Numbered from the stretch's first letter, positions 27,217 through 40,600 are shown. The stretch is 64,000 nt of DNA from Chondrus crispus (GCF_000350225.1 NW_005179096.1:91322-155321); one strand, 5' to 3'. A program made the numbers and translations. The notes: generated from the letters alone by a model not told the origin.

Positions 27217-30200
27217 ACGTCACAGCGTCGCTAAATAGGTCCCAGTCCTTGGGATGCTCTCCAACATATTTTCGCAACGCCGAAGTCAGCGTGCGGTTAA
27301 ATCTCTCAACTTGGCCGTTGGCTTGCGGGTGGTACGTCGTCGTGAACACATTGCGTATGCCGAGAATTGGGCAGACGTTCTGAAAGAACCGGGCCGTGAA
27401 CTGTGTTCCATTGTCGGACAGCAGCTTGACCAGCGGTCCGTACACGAGTACCCAATGGTGAACGAAGGCTCGTGCGATGTGCTGATATCTTCTTCAACGG
27501 TACGGTTCGTACCAGTTTCGAGTATCGATCGCTGATCACGAGAATATACCGATTTCCTCGTTTAGTTGTAATTAGCTCGCCGAGGATGTCGATGGCGACA
27601 AACTCCAGCGGAGCTTTGCGCGTGAACAGCTTCATTTCCTTTGTGTTTTTTCTTAACTTCACCCTTTCCCGCGCACATGCGGCGCAATTCTTCGCGACTG
27701 CGTAGCAGTGTAGGGCCATCGTAGGCCAGTAAAATATCTTCTCAATGTCCTGTAAGGTTTCCTGCCTGCCGGGTGGCCTGCCAATTATGCGTAGTGGCTC
27801 AACCCTAGGACGCGGTCCCTTAATGATTATGGTATTACCACTTGTACAAAATCTGCCGCGGTACGGCATAGACTTCCTTCGAGTTCCTCGGTCTACATGC
27901 TGAACATCCTCACCTTTCCGGCGTCCATTTCTTCCTTGATGCGGTTGCAGAAGGGGTCGACGGCTTGCTCGCGAATGAGCTCCTCCGGAGTGACAGCTTG
28001 GATGTGATCGAGGCGATCAGAGGCAGCCCTCCGTCACAAGCGGAGATGTAGTCCAGCCTTTCAAAATCTTCCTCTTCGTCTTTTGTAGCGTCGGCCGGTT
28101 CGGCCATAAAGCATGAGATTTCGTCGTCGATTTCGTCGACGGTTTCTCGTGCTGTCTGTAATCTTGACAAGGCATCAGCTTGACTGTTAGCCTTTCCCTT
28201 CTTGTACTTGATTTCGAAATCAAATTCCGAGAGGTGGAGCCTCCATCAGATTATTCTCCCAGTGGGGTCGGTTGCGTTCATCAACCACCTCAATGAGGCA
28301 TGGTCGGTATGCACAATGAAGTGCTCGCCATATAGATATGGTCTTAGAGTCTGTACGGCCCAAATTACCGCTACAAATTCTTTTTCTGATACAGAATAGT
28401 TTCTCTCGGCTGCGCCTAACGTTCTTGAAAAGAACCCGATGGGTTTACATTGTGCATCCGGATCCGTTTGAAACAATGCAACGCCGATTTGATAGTGGCT
28501 TGCATTGCTGTCTACCGAGTATGGTAGGTCCTTCTTCGGCAGCGCCAACACCAGTGGCGCCAAGATAGCGTCTTTGAGCTTATGAAAAGCTTTTTCGCAT
28601 GGTTCGTCGAATCCTTCCAACTGGACCGGTTGTACTTTCTTCAGTAGTTGGTTTAGAGGATGCCCAATTTTTGCATAATGCGGAACGAACCTGCGGTAGA
28701 CATTGCAAAGTCCCAGTAAGCTTCTGAGCTGTGTCTAGGTCTGAGGGTACGTCATTTGTTCCAATGCGGTGGTTTCCGTGGCGTCAACTTCCAATGTACC
28801 TGACCAAACGACATGGCCCAGGTACTTGATCTTTTCGACGAAAAATTCGCACTTTGCAAAGCTTGAGCTTCACACCTGCCTTCCCCAATACAGACAGTAT
28901 TTAGTCAACGTGGACGACGTGCTCCCCCCAGGATTTGCTGAAGATGATTATATCATCTAGATATATCAGACAGCATTTCCAACGGAACGGAGTGAGTAGG
29001 ATATCTATGGCTCTCTGAAACGTCGCCGGCGCGTTGGTAAGCCCGAAGGGCATTCTTGAAAAGCGGTAGAGACCTGAGTGACACGAAAAAGCTGTCTTGT
29101 CGCGGTTCGCTTCCGGAATAGGCATCTGCCAATACCCCTAAATCGCGTCCAAGGCGGAAAAGAACTTGGTGTCTCCCAACGACTCCAGACACTCGTCCAT
29201 GCGCGGCAAAGGGTTCGTGTCCTTCACCGTTACGGCATTTGCGCTGCGGTAGTCTACGCAAAAGTGCATCGATCCGTCCGGCTTGGGCACTAATAAAACG
29301 GGCGACGCCCATTCTGACTGCGCTGGTTCTGTCACTCTTGCCTCCAACATCTTCTGTACTTCTGGGTCCTCGACCTCCCGAGCCTTTGGACCGGCTCGGT
29401 AGGGAGCTTGTGCGATGGGCCTGGACTCCGGGACCAGCTCGATCCGGTGGACCGTGGTATTAATTTCACCAACAGTCCCATCCCACACCTTAGAGTATTT
29501 CTTCAACATCCGTCGGAACCGCTCGCGCAGCCGTTCCGGCACGTGGCTCAGGTCGAGGTCCTCCACGTCCGGCGGTGGGGGCTCAATCCGCTGCTCCGGC
29601 TTCGACGATTCCGTCGCAGAGAGCCCACTCGACCGTTCTTCTGGCTGGTCCTCGCGGCCTTGATCCGACGGTTCGCATCCTGTCTCGCCCGTAGGCGTCT
29701 TGGTAGAATTAGGAAAATTTTCCTTCTTCCTTTCTTGAATTCCGAGAACTTCACCAATGGTGGTTTTGCTCTCGAGCACGGCCCTCGGGTGCAGTAATAA
29801 TTCTGCCACCACTTGGCCTTTCTGCACCCTGACAAGATACGTCCTAAAATTCGCAACGCGTAAACTAAATTGCCTGTCAGGCTCAATCTGAACGACACCA
29901 TTCGTGCACGTCAACCCGTGCCTTTCGTACAACGACGAGTACAGCTGAACCATAACCAAGCCCGCCCTCTTGGAGGTGCATTCCACGACGCGTTGCATCC
30001 CTGGCTCGATAGTCGTGGCTCTTGCCACTTTTACCTTAGGGGAAATTCGCTCCCCCTTTCCATCATTCTTGACCTCTCCCGCGACGAGATTCTTCTTCTC
30101 TTTTCTCGTCGAGAACCGCCTAACTATCGGAACCTCCGAGAAATCTGCCAACTCAACCGTTTTTTTCCTTGGATAAATTGCTTCCACAAACCGGTCACAG

Positions 30201-30751
30201 TAGTCCGCGCCTAGAATTAGCGGGACGGCTAGTTTTCCGCATACAATAAACTCGGCTGCGGCCACAAATCTTCCAAGTCTCACAGGCATTCTAATTGTGC
30301 CGAGAGTCGGGAGTGGCCTAATGTTTGCGTCGCCAATGTCTTGGGTCGGTCCGTAGGACACCAACATTTCCATTCCTGTCGGAATTTCCGACCTTCGAAC
30401 CAAATTCGGTCCGGCACGTGTGTGCAACACGGACAACACTCGACTCATCAATCCGACCGTTGGTCCAATATCCGCGTAAAATTTGTAGTTTTTTCGCGCG
30501 AGGACCAAAATCTTTTAAGGACATTTTTGTCGCTTAACCCTGTACCAGGGCCTACGAATTTCATCCATCCGACGATTCTTGTCTCGACTTAGAATTTTCT
30601 TGACAACAGTCGGCTCCTTCGGCGTACCCCCTATTTCAACTACCTCCTCGCCGAGGCCTTCCCTTTTTGCTAGAGACGGGGAACGGGACTGAGTCCCGGA
30701 CGCAGTACGTTGGACCTGCGCCTCTCGTGCCTCCCCCGAGATTCCCCTCTC
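27113..30751 (-). pseudogene. Pol of element 3, multiply broken
   Basis: Consecutive minus-strand pieces reproduce pol: protease region and RT start (30508-29138), RT palm with YLDDIIIFS (29125-28901), RNase H (28620-28246), integrase finger and core (27869-27113) with SDNGTQF and GQVERF. Stops and shifts occur about every 300-600 bp. The protease Asp-Thr-Gly is changed to His-Thr-Arg. At the integrase end it keeps DWDLFSDAV, the frame lost in elements 1 and 2, but a short deletion follows. Confidence 0.75.
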
Positions 30752-30760
30752 TAGTTTCCC
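30673..30760 (-). promoter_or_regulatory. Slippery site GGGAAAC and four-way-junction RNA, element 3
   Basis: Gag ends CAG GGA AAC TAG (heptamer 30754-30760), a canonical X_XXY_YYZ site. The downstream structure (30673-30751) has the same four helices as element 1 with no indel: H3 GGCGCAG/CTGCGTC and H4 CGGGAC/GTCCCG. Two pairs are exchanged for other complementary pairs and one becomes G-U. Confidence 0.65.
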
Positions 30761-32935
30761 TGCGGCTGCGGGTTCCTTCTCACGTCCGACGACGCGGGCC
30801 CCGCGGCGGGCCCTCTAAAGGGTTGGTTCGACCTCAGCATTGAAGCACTCGGCGTGCTCGCCGTCTGCGAATCGAACCAATTCTTGACCCTCAGATAACT
30901 CGTCGATGGTATCCTCAATCTCTCCATCGGAGACAACGCCTCATAATTTCTCAAAACTCGGTGCATTTCCCAGAGGGAAAGAAGGCACGTTGGCGCGGCG
31001 TGCCCCTTTTCGTAACAGTGATAGAACACCAGACCGTGCGTCTTGACGGTATATTGCGGCCTCGGTGCTCCACGGGCCGGCGACCTTCCTTGATGTTGCG
31101 GCCTTCCCATCCAACCTGGCCTTCGAAACGTTGTGCCCTTGTCTTCCATCGGAATGCGCGGCGCCGGCGTGTGGCCGCGCCCCCGGAACATCATCACGGG
31201 ATCCGTGGGCTCTGAAAAAGACTCCGTCGTGTATGTGGGCGTCGGTAAAGTTGACGACCAGCTTGCCCCATAGTCCTCGTGTCTGTAGCCTTCCGATGTC
31301 TCAATAGAATCGCCTTCGGCGACGAACGCTCCCTCGTAATTTTCATTACCTCTCTGCGCACTGCGCTCCTCTGACGCGGAGATTGACTCTGCTAAGTGGA
31401 CGGCGGCGTGAGCTTTACGACCGGGATAAGAAGCCCTCTGCTTTTTCCCCGCCGTCGACAGCGTCTGAATCGTGACGTTCTTGGTCTTCTTGTCCTTGGC
31501 GCCGCTCCCCGAGCCATGCGCCTTCGCCTAATGTACCAATCTCAAAAATGAGACATCTCGGTTATCTTGTCGATACTGCGAGACCATGAGCTTGATACTG
31601 GCATCTAGCCCCTCGATGAAAATAGTCATCTGCTCCTCCATGGAATAAACATTCCCACAGCAATTGCTCGCGTCTGTTAGGCGAATGTGAAATTCCATCT
31701 CGTCTTCAGACGGTCTCTGCTGAACTTCTTGCAACGCGAGCACGGCTTGAAGGATCGCCTCGTCGGTGGCGAAACTTCTCAATAGCCACTGTACGGCCTC
31801 CGGCCAGGCAGATATCTTTCCATGGTGGGATCCCGCCGTCTGAGACACGGAATTGTACTGTCTTAGAGCGATGCTACTAAGAAATTCGGGCAACAAGCGA
31901 ATCGATTGTCTCTCATTCATCTCCTGAGTATCGAACTCTTGAACCAACTTCGCCAAAAAGTCCAACACAAGGACGCCGTCTTCTCCTGTGAACGTGTTGT
32001 CCTTCTTCACCTTAGGTGGAATATCTCTCCTGATTTTTCGCACGGCGGTCCGCCGAGAACTTAACAAATACGTCTGCGGGTTCCGCGTCTTTGTCTCTCC
32101 GCGAGGCGGACGAAGTGACTCCGCCTCGTCTGGAGAAAATTTTCATGCTTGACGAAATTCCGTTTCCTTCTTAGGAACGATGTTCGGAATCGCCCGAATG
32201 GTTCGAAGAGCCGCCGCCATCATTTTCAGAGGAACTAGGCGACTCCGACTGTGAGTGGCGGTCCTCCGGATCGTCACTACAGTGACCCTTGCTTGTACGT
32301 CGCTTGTCCTTCTTGGAGGACTTCGACTTGAAGCTCTGCTGTCGAGCGGGCTTGTCCTTCTTCGATCGACGGTCGCCCTCTCTACCCGAAGAGAGCGGCT
32401 CGTCGTCCGATCCTTGCGGAGCTTGATCCGCAGCCTGCTCAAGATCCTTGAGACGTTGCGCGGCGCGATCGAATTGGTCATCGATGCTTGTTCTAAAATT
32501 TCCTAATGTCCCCAAGGCTTGATTCGCGTCGCGCCTCGCGTCCTTAACTGAGAGTTTCAACCAAGCTAGGACCTTCGGCTCCGAGCCTTCGGTTACCTCC
32601 CCTCGTTCCTTCTCTAAAAGATCCACGCGAGCTGTTAGCTCTCCCAACACGATGTGGAACTCGGCTGCTTGCAACTCCAGTTGCTTTCGCACTACGGCCA
32701 GTTCATCCGCAAGAAGTTTCTTATTCTCTCGGCGAATTTTGCTGCCCATCTTCTCAAACTTCTCGTCGAGGTCAGTCTTGTCGGCGGCAATCCCCGTAGA
32801 GGATCCTTGATCTCTGGGATCCGTGTCCGTGTTAGCCCGGCTCCGGGTGCGAGGACCCCTCGGGATCCTCGACGCCCGTGCCGATCCGCTTCTACTCGCC
32901 CCGGGACCGACGTCCCCGGGTGCCCTGGTTGACAT
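30751..32935 (-). pseudogene. Gag of element 3, broken
   Basis: Starts MSTRAPGDVG at 32935 in the same context as the other copies. Pieces 32935-32171, 32067-31528 and 31197-30751 follow the order of element 1 gag. A segment corresponding to the Ser/Arg-rich middle is shortened (deletion near 32085), and a stop lies before the knuckle region. The zinc knuckle is FYHCYEKGHAAPTC, the first Cys replaced by Phe. Confidence 0.75.
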
Positions 32936-33058
32936 CGTTCGGCGTAGCGAAGGAACCTAAAAAAAGATACGAACAAAAAATAAGAAAGAGACTCCGTACC
33001 CAGACCAACTTCCTTGTCGTAGACAAAATTCCTGATCAGGTCTCTTGTACACAAAACA

Positions 33059-33076
33059 TTCTAGGTCGGGAGACCA
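33059..33076 (-). promoter_or_regulatory. Primer-binding site of element 3
   Basis: TTCTAGGTCGGGAGACCA on the plus strand, four bases before the LTR. It is the best-preserved version of the tRNA-like 3' end. Confidence 0.65.
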
Positions 33077-33080
33077 CTTT

Positions 33081-34093
33081 TGTAGTGCAATGTGCCTGGC
33101 AGGCCGCGAACACAGTCCGACGGTCAAACAAAAAGAAGAAAAACAGCAACAGAAACAACCACTGCCGATGGCACGTGCTACAGAGCGTTCGAGGCTCTCT
33201 TTCCCCTTGTGTGGGATTGCAGCCCACGGTAGCCCGACTCGAACGGGGGCGTAAGGAAAGATGCCGGGCCCGGGAAGATAATGGTGGTAGAAACTCGTGA
33301 AAACTTGAGTGCTCGGCGAGTGCGGGTTGGGCTTGTGTACGAGAATGTAACCGCAGTTCGCTGGGTTGTAAGGCCAATGCTCGAAGAGCGTCTTCAGCAC
33401 CTTGCGTAAAATTCAAGGTCTTCGACGGGGGCTTGTTCAGCACTACCTGACGGGATCGTAACCGTGTAGCAACGGTACTACCGACGTATTGCCCGATGGC
33501 TAAAAACACCCTCACCAGCGCGATCGCGATCGCGGTAGGTGGTACCAACTCTGTCTTATACAGTAAGACCTTCGACGGAGGCGTCGTTACAACAGCCTTC
33601 CTACGGAACTTGAAACAGTAGCAGCGCTACTCAACGTGTTGCCCGATGGCTAACACACCTACACCGGATCGGTCGCAACCGACTCCAATGGAACCAACAC
33701 AATTAAGGGAAAATAGATGTAGAGATAGAAAAGATAAAAGCATAAGGAAAAAGAATGGGACCCGGAGCAATAGAGGATGTCGTGAGCAGCGTAGAAGGGA
33801 AGCGCGTCGTGTGAACGGAAGCGGTCTTCGACGAAGGCGAGATCTAACTCCGGCAACTCGGGTTACCTTTACTGACTTGGTGGTCAGAGGGCTAAGGTAT
33901 ATATCGCCCCGCCGGAGCCACTACAGTAGCTCGCGGTGCTAGATCCTAGATCTAATCTAATGTCAGCAAAATTAATGCCAACTAATTGACTAAATAAAAT
34001 TAAATAATTAAAATAAAAACTGTGCAAATATTCACACGTTAGCCCCCCGATCCCGGACTAAAATTGCTTCCAACACAGTGCTATTGCACTACA
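33081..34093 (-). repeat. 5' LTR of element 3
   Basis: TGTAGTGCAA...TTGCACTACA, 1013 bp. It is clearly divergent from the LTRs of elements 1 and 2 but shares the TATATA segment, the CTAGATCCTAGATCTAATCT motif and the termini. Confidence 0.85.
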
Positions 34094-34687
34094 TGTTGGA
34101 CATCGGGCGACACAGTTGACGTAGCTCTACTACTGTGACCTATGTTTCGACGGAGACTGTTGCAACGAAGTCTCCCTCGAAGGGCTTTCAAAGCCCTTAC
34201 GACAAATTGTCGTATGTACGAGCCAGTGTTGGTGCCATCGGCCTCGGTTGAGACCGAACCGGTGTAGGTGTTTCGAGCCATCGGGCGGCCTAGTTGGTGT
34301 AGCGCTGCTACTTTCATTTCATCCCGTCGGGTTGCGTTGCGACGCCCCCGTCGAAGGCCTTGTCGCGTTACAAGGTGCCGAAGAAGCTCAACGAGCATTG
34401 GCCTTACAACCCAGTGGAACCGGGGTATCTACGTACACGCCCCACCCCACTCTCGTCTAGCGGTTTCTTCGAAAGTCTCTACCACATCGATCCCGGGCCG
34501 GGCTGTTTCTCTGTGCCCCCCTATCAGGGATCTGAGCTACTAAGAGTGGCAAGCACGTTTAAACGGAGAAAGGAGAGTTGGACACTCCGTAGCGCTGTGC
34601 CGTCGGCAGTTGTTCTTTTTGTTGCTGTTATCGTTTTTGCTGGACCATCGGACCGCGGTCTCTGCCTGACAGGTGCATTGCACTACA
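34094..34687 (+). repeat. Truncated LTR in inverted orientation
   Basis: This is the reverse complement of about the first 590 bp of a Ty3 LTR. It ends in GCATTGCACTACA at 34687 and starts abruptly at TGTTGGACATCGGGCG, directly against the end of element 3's LTR. It is closer in sequence to the LTRs of elements 1 and 2 than to that of element 3. It is inserted in element X integrase DNA. Confidence 0.8.
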
Positions 34688-34852
34688 CTCTTGCAGCAAA
34701 GGAGACGAAAGGGTCGATTTTGCGGAGGTTGCTGCCTTGGTCGACAAGTATCCGATTGGGAAGACCCGTGTAGATGGAGGCCCAACAGCGAGGCAGGGTC
34801 TCCCAGATTGTCTTGGTGCTAACATTGGGGAGGAAGCGGGCTGCAGAGAAGC
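34688..34852 (-). pseudogene. Element X integrase, downstream part
   Basis: Read on the minus strand from 34852: ARFLPNVSTKTIWETLPRCW, then PNRILVDQGSNL, giving the second catalytic Asp of a retroviral-type integrase. It is the direct continuation, across element 2, of the integrase at 49957-50226. Truncated at 34688 by the inverted LTR. Confidence 0.75.
34848..34852. repeat. Target-site duplication GAAGC, left copy of element 2
   Basis: Repeated at 49957-49961 directly after the right LTR. Confidence 0.9.
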
Positions 34853-35870
34853 TGTAGTGCAACGCGCCTGTCGAGCAGAGACGGCGGTCCGATGGTCCAG
34901 CAAAAACGATAACAGCAACAAAAAGAAGAACTGTCGATGGCACAGCGCTACGGAGTGTCCAACTCTCCCTTCTCCGTTTAAACGAGCTTGCGACTCGTAG
35001 TAGCTCAGATCCCTGATAGGGGGGCACAGAGAAACAGCCCGGCTCGGGATCGATGTGGTAGAGACTTTCGAAGAAACAGCTAGACGAGAGTGGGGTGGGG
35101 CGTGTACGTAGATACCCCGATTCCACTGGGTTGTAAGGCCAATGCTCGTTGAGCTTCTTCGACACCTTGTAACGCGACAAGGCCTTCGACGGGGGCGTCG
35201 CAACGCAGCCCGACGGGATGAAATGAAAGTAGCAGCGCTACGTCAACTGTGCCGCCCGATGGCTCGAAACACCTACACCGGTTCGGTCGCAACCGAGGTC
35301 GATGGCACCAACACTGGCTCGTAACACGACGGAGCCCTTCGAGGGAGACGTCGTTACAACAGTCTCCGTCGGAAAATGGGTCACAGTAGCAGCGCTACGT
35401 CAACTGTGTCGCCCGACGGCAAAGACACCTACACCGGTTCGGTCGCAACCGAGGCCGATGGCACCAACACAAGATAAGGGGAAATTAGGTAGAATTAGAG
35501 ATAGAAAAGGATAGGTGAATAATAAAAGAAAGAGAAAAGGGAACCCCGAGCGATAGAGGATGCCGTAGGCTTAGGTAAAAGGGAGCGTCTTGGTAGAGAC
35601 GGACTTCGACCAAGGCGACATTCAACTCCGGCAACTCGGGTTGGTTTATTGACTTGTTCGGTCAAAGGGCTAAGTTATATAGAGCCCCGCTGGGGCGAGT
35701 ACAGTAGCTCCCGGCTCTAGATTCTAGATCTATTTAGTAAATAAATTAAATAATTAAAATAATCGTGCGCTTCGTCGCACACGTGTGTCCCCCAAACCAG
35801 GACTACAGTATCCAATTTTTCCTTTTTCACTTCCTTCCTCCCCCCTACCCGAGACGGGTATTGCACTACA
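34853..35870 (-). repeat. 3' LTR of element 2
   Basis: 1018 bp. U3 differs from element 1 (TATATAGAGCCCCGCT in place of TATATATCGCCCCGCC). The partner LTR is 1020 bp and very similar. Confidence 0.9.
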
Positions 35871-35980
35871 TATCCCCCTTCTGAGCGCTCTCGCGCAGCG
35901 GCTTCACTCCCTTGCTTCCCAACTTCTTCCTTTTTCTTCCGACCATCGGTCGCCGCTCGCGTGAGAGTAAGACGATCTCC

Positions 35981-37644
35981 ATGTTTCCTTCATCGGATCC
36001 CACTGTCGGAAATACTGCCCGCGGTCGCCGCGGTGTGGGATTCTCACACACGCCTTCCATTCCTAGCGACCTTCCTTCCCTACCCCGACTTCCCCCGAAC
36101 ACTAACGTTCCTGAACCGGTCTTCCATCTCGATCTCCATCCTTCATCAGCCCCTTGTCAATACCCCTCACTAGCCGAGCTCCAAGGTAAATCCATGCGCG
36201 ACTATCCCTTACTGTACGCGGCCACTCCTTGATTTTCCGCCATCGACGTGCGCGACGTCGCTAGCATCGGGCGCGACTTTGCCGACGGTGCGGGGATGCT
36301 GCCGGGTCACCTTCCCCTTCAACCCATTTCCTCCTACGATTGGCGTGCCCGTGTCGCCATTCCCCCTTCTATCCTGCGTCGTTCCTCCCCTCGTAGCCGA
36401 CAGGGCCTATCCCTGCGGTTCATGGAAGCCGTTCTTGACCGTCTCGACCTATCCTTATCCGATGCCCTCATCCCTCCGTCCTTCCGATGTGACACGTGGA
36501 AGTTTCGCACGGAGGGGGAGCGTGATTACCTTGACAGCCTCCTCAGCTGGACACAGGGTGACCCCGTGCTCGAGGCGGACCGCCTGTGGCATGACCAACT
36601 GACGGTGACTAACGATGCCATGTCATACACGCGCGCAATCCTCCCCCTCAATTTTCGATATATGAAACGCGGGAACATCCCCTTCTTCCACCATACGGTC
36701 TGATTCGAGCGTAAGATGAGATCGGACACGGGATATTTCCTAGCTTACCAAATGGTTGAGGCGGGGGAAATTGCTCGGTCACACTATCCCAACCGGTATC
36801 AGCAACTCCTCTCATGGTGGGGACAATTTGAGGTCTGCCGAGAGTTTTGGGCAGAGCTCGGTCCCATCCTTACCTACTTTGGAAGCCATCTCACTGATCC
36901 TCGTCACGAGTTGTGGGTTGTCTTTTTGACAGAGTGGTGCATGAAGGTAGCCGCCACCTTGCTCTGGGAGGCGTACGATTGTTGGCGGATTTGGTATCTT
37001 CCTCCGAAGCTCGTCGAGCTCATGTGCTTTTTGGACTATACTGTGCCCCTGGGCGGAGCAGACAGTGACTTCGAACTGCACTCCTTACTCGAAAAGATCA
37101 ATCAGGTCGACTGGGATGTTGTTCCCCCTATCAACTCATCCCGATCCTTCGCGAGGCGACGCCCGTCCTTTTCTCCCGGACGAAATCACAGTGCGGCGGG
37201 TGACTTTGTCTGGTTCAACCCTTGGACATCCGCCTTGTGCTCGCCCTCCGAAGTGCGCCTCAGTCGCCAATTCGGCAACCAAGTTCCAATCCCTGACGTA
37301 GCTCCCATACGAGCCATAGATCCCGGCGCAGACGACGTTTGCTCCGACCGTCTGCTCCAGATTCCCCTCTCCTTGCAGCCCCTGCTGCTGCTCCTCCTGC
37401 TGTCGATATCCCCTCCGCAGGACATACCGAAACTCTGTCGGTTAGGGAAGCGTTGTCTTCCCCACCGTCCCCATCAATTCCCAAAAAGAGCGACGGAGCC
37501 ATTGACATCTACTGCACATTGCTCCGCGCTCATGGCATCGAAGGTGAAGCTCTCCAAGGGGCTTCCCTCGATGATCTGCGAGTCCTTGCTCGACTCGTTA
37601 CCTCACTCCCGAAGGAAAAATCCTTGGGTGTGCCGCCCCAATGA
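35981..37644 (+). pseudogene. Antisense ORF carried by element 2 (degraded)
   Basis: Same gene as at 1617-3280, with ATG at 35981 (MFPSSDPTVG). The frame is intact where element 1 has its insertion, but TGA replaces TGG at 36230-36232 and TGA replaces CGA near 36701. A frame change lies near 37130. The C-terminal frame (37339-37644) reads SDGAIDIYCTLLRAHGIEGE and ends SLGVPPQ. Lesions differ from element 1, so decay came after separation. No family recognised. Confidence 0.6.
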
Positions 37645-40600
37645 CCTGCCGCTTAGAGCGACTTCCCCGTGATCCGTTCTCGGATTATTACCCGTTTGGG
37701 GTGACGTCTGGTTATTGACGTCATCCTGTAGCTTTTGGATAATAAAATGAATCACCTGCGTATCCCCCGTTACCTTCACTTTCCTCTTCTTTTTTTTCTC
37801 TCTTTTTTTTGTATGAGTCCCGCCTCTACGGTTGCATCCCCATTCTGCCTTCTCCATTCTCTTTTCGTCGTGCGCCCCCGTCAACGCAGTCGCACCTCCT
37901 TATTGCCAGTTCCCTCCTCTTTTCCTTCTCCTTTCCTTTTCCTCGCCCTTCAACTTCCTCCTCTTTCCGAAGCCCAGGCCGTCATCCCTCTGAATTGAAA
38001 CAGTTACGAGAGTCGTGAGGCTCTCTTTTCTGACACTCGCTTCAGAAGTTCGGCTAGCGTACGTGGGTCGGAAGCTTCCCGTGTCTCTTTTTGGGGACGA
38101 TAAATATCCCAAGATTTTCGTCAAGCCATCCAGTTTCACTGTTGGCACGTACGTTATCGGTCAGCAGCCAAAGCCCTTCCAAACTTCCATGGTCTCGTCT
38201 GCGACATGACCTCTTTGACTCTTCTCTATAGTGTAGGGGCTTGTTCTTCTTTCCCCCTCTGAAAGTCTCTTTTCCGAGCATCTGTCGCGCGCAGTCCGGG
38301 TCTCGTTGGGCACCGCGACATCAACTCGGTGATCCTCTTTTTCCCGTTCGGACGTACTGTCACGTAAGGCTGGTCTCGATGTAGATCGAGCGGGTGAGAA
38401 AAGCTTGTGACGCCAACTCGCAGAGGCTGCTCAGGTTCTGACTGGTCTCCTTCCATTTTTTTTCTTGCGACAACTCGGCAGAGCTCGGTCAAAAAAAACC
38501 TTCATATGGGTCCTCTTCAGTCTCTATCAAAAGCACCCAACGCTACGAGGTACTCTTTCGTGTACAGTGTGACACAAAATGCCACACTACTGTGATCGAA
38601 ACGATCGTGAGTAATAATTTTTCCTCACTACCGTGTGTTGTTTCTCAACCACGGCATTTCATTATTGCCACTGTATAGTGCTGCTAGCTCGGCGTTCCTT
38701 CAGCAAACGCCACTCCTCCTATTGTCCGCCGATCCTTTTTCCTCCTGGCGTCTTCCGTAACTTGTTGACACCCGTTACGTAACAACGCTCGTCGAAGGAC
38801 ATCAGCGTCTCTTTGAATTGTTATTAATTGCGAGCGACCTTCGACGGGGGCGCCCCAATTCTGAATCATGAAAGGTCCTCATTTTGGAGGACTTCGGAGT
38901 GGTCATCCACGTCGTGGCTTTCTGCTTTTCCTTAGTCTGCGACCGCCTCTTACTTTGCATTTTCAAGTAGCAATCTCAAATATTCGGCGAGTATGCACAT
39001 ATCTTCCTACTGTACGGTAGACGTCTCCCATTCTTCTGCGAACTTCAAAGATCGGAGCACTCACCGACGTTGTGTGCCCTTGACATTATGTGTGGCGCTG
39101 CCAGCGCCTCCCCTGTATGGTCTATTAGATTCACTAGTGTCGCAAGCCTTGGGTTTCGACTTAACAAGACAGTTCCTCCAATTATTTGTCGATTCCGGAC
39201 GTCGTGCGTAGTGGTCTTGATCCACTGGCTTATCTACCTCCCATCGCGGCCGTTTCGTCGTGATCGACGTCTTGTTTGTCGTCCTGCGTGTTGACGCCGT
39301 GACGCGGAGTCCTGTTCCGCCTTCACAAAAAAAAATTAACAGGCGAAGGAACGTAGAGCTATTAAAAAATAGACAGCTAGAAAAAGAGTCAACGCACAGG
39401 AAAGTAAATGAGAGAAAAGGAGGGGATCGTTTCGGTAGATCGCTAGTCGTAACAACAAGAACTTGAGCTTGGCGTCGTTAGTCGCTACAAGCACCAGCTG
39501 GATCATTGGTAATGAGCTCATCGAACGACGATTTCTCTCCTTCGCAGTTGCTCTTCCCGCCGTGGTCCTCCAGGTCGTTCGTGTTGGAAGGTGGCGCGAG
39601 ACTCGCGATCGCCTTGTCAATAAATACACCAAAAACCGGTCATCGCTGAAGCGAGGGTTGCCATTCCCCTGTTTTCTCTTTTCTTTTCTTTTGCTGCTTC
39701 GAACAGGGAGGCGTGTCGCCAGAATAAATGTTTGCGGTCTTGGGCAGGGGGTACGGCCTTTCTATGCGGATGTACGGAACTCATTGTATGCGGCCATGCC
39801 GACGGCGGCATTACATCTGCTCACGTAAAATAATGCTCCCGCTCGGAGAGCGTCGATAGCGAGTTTGACGAGCCGTCGTGTGCGCTCTTGTCAGGGTACT
39901 GGGCGATGGCCGATGACGATGCGGTCGGGTGACCTTGGATACTTGTGCCATCGGCTGCAACAAGCGGCAATCATTTTTCGTGCGACCAACAAGTACTGTA
40001 TTTCCCCCTTAATTTTGATTAAAATTTTGAAGGCCTCCCAGTGTTCAATTTTCGACTTTCACCACTACTCCAGCGGCTCGTTGCCCACATCCTTTTTTTG
40101 ATTAAATCACGCTCCACGGGGGCGGATCACTGATCCAAACGTCACTTCACGTGTGCGCGGCGGCAACGCGTGATCGTATCCAAGGACGTATATTACTTCA
40201 GCCTGCGACTACAGTAAATTTTCCATTTCATGGCATGGCAGCGCACGCCGCTTCATTCATGTGAGGGGGTCCGAAGCAGAATCGCCTAACTCATTCCGGT
40301 TTCCTTCTCTCATTTCCTGTGATCCCGATGCCGGGGACTATCGTTACTCTCTCTCGTTGCGGTGCGCTTCACATCGTCCACGTCCTCTTGATTCGTCTCG
40401 TTCACGTGCGCGTGCCCGCGCATTTCAACTGCCTCTTTTCCACACCTTCTCGTTCGGCTTGAAGGTGACCTGCTCGTTAGTCTGGCAACGCCCCTTTTCT
40501 CTGAAGGAGCACTGTAGTTTGTCCCTCTTCCTCTGAACGGCTAACCGACACATGCACCACCGCGGGACCACGCTTTTTCCGTTACTTACACCGCTCCAGC

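Larger units (their letters stand above)
26325..34093 (-). mobile_element. Element 3: old, 3'-truncated Ty3 chromovirus
   Basis: Relative of elements 1 and 2 on the same strand. It has a 5' LTR (33081-34093), a primer site, gag, pol and an intact chromodomain (26529-26338), then homology stops near 26325. No 3' LTR is found to its left. Gag and pol carry many stops and shifts and the protease motif reads LHTRAG instead of LDTGAG. It is the most divergent copy and is useful as an outgroup for the others. Confidence 0.85.

Noticed and set aside
39463..39828. 121-codon plus ORF in element 2 cargo with a hydrophobic segment
   Set aside because: No counterpart in element 1, no motif, and overlapping frames on the other strand; insufficient support.
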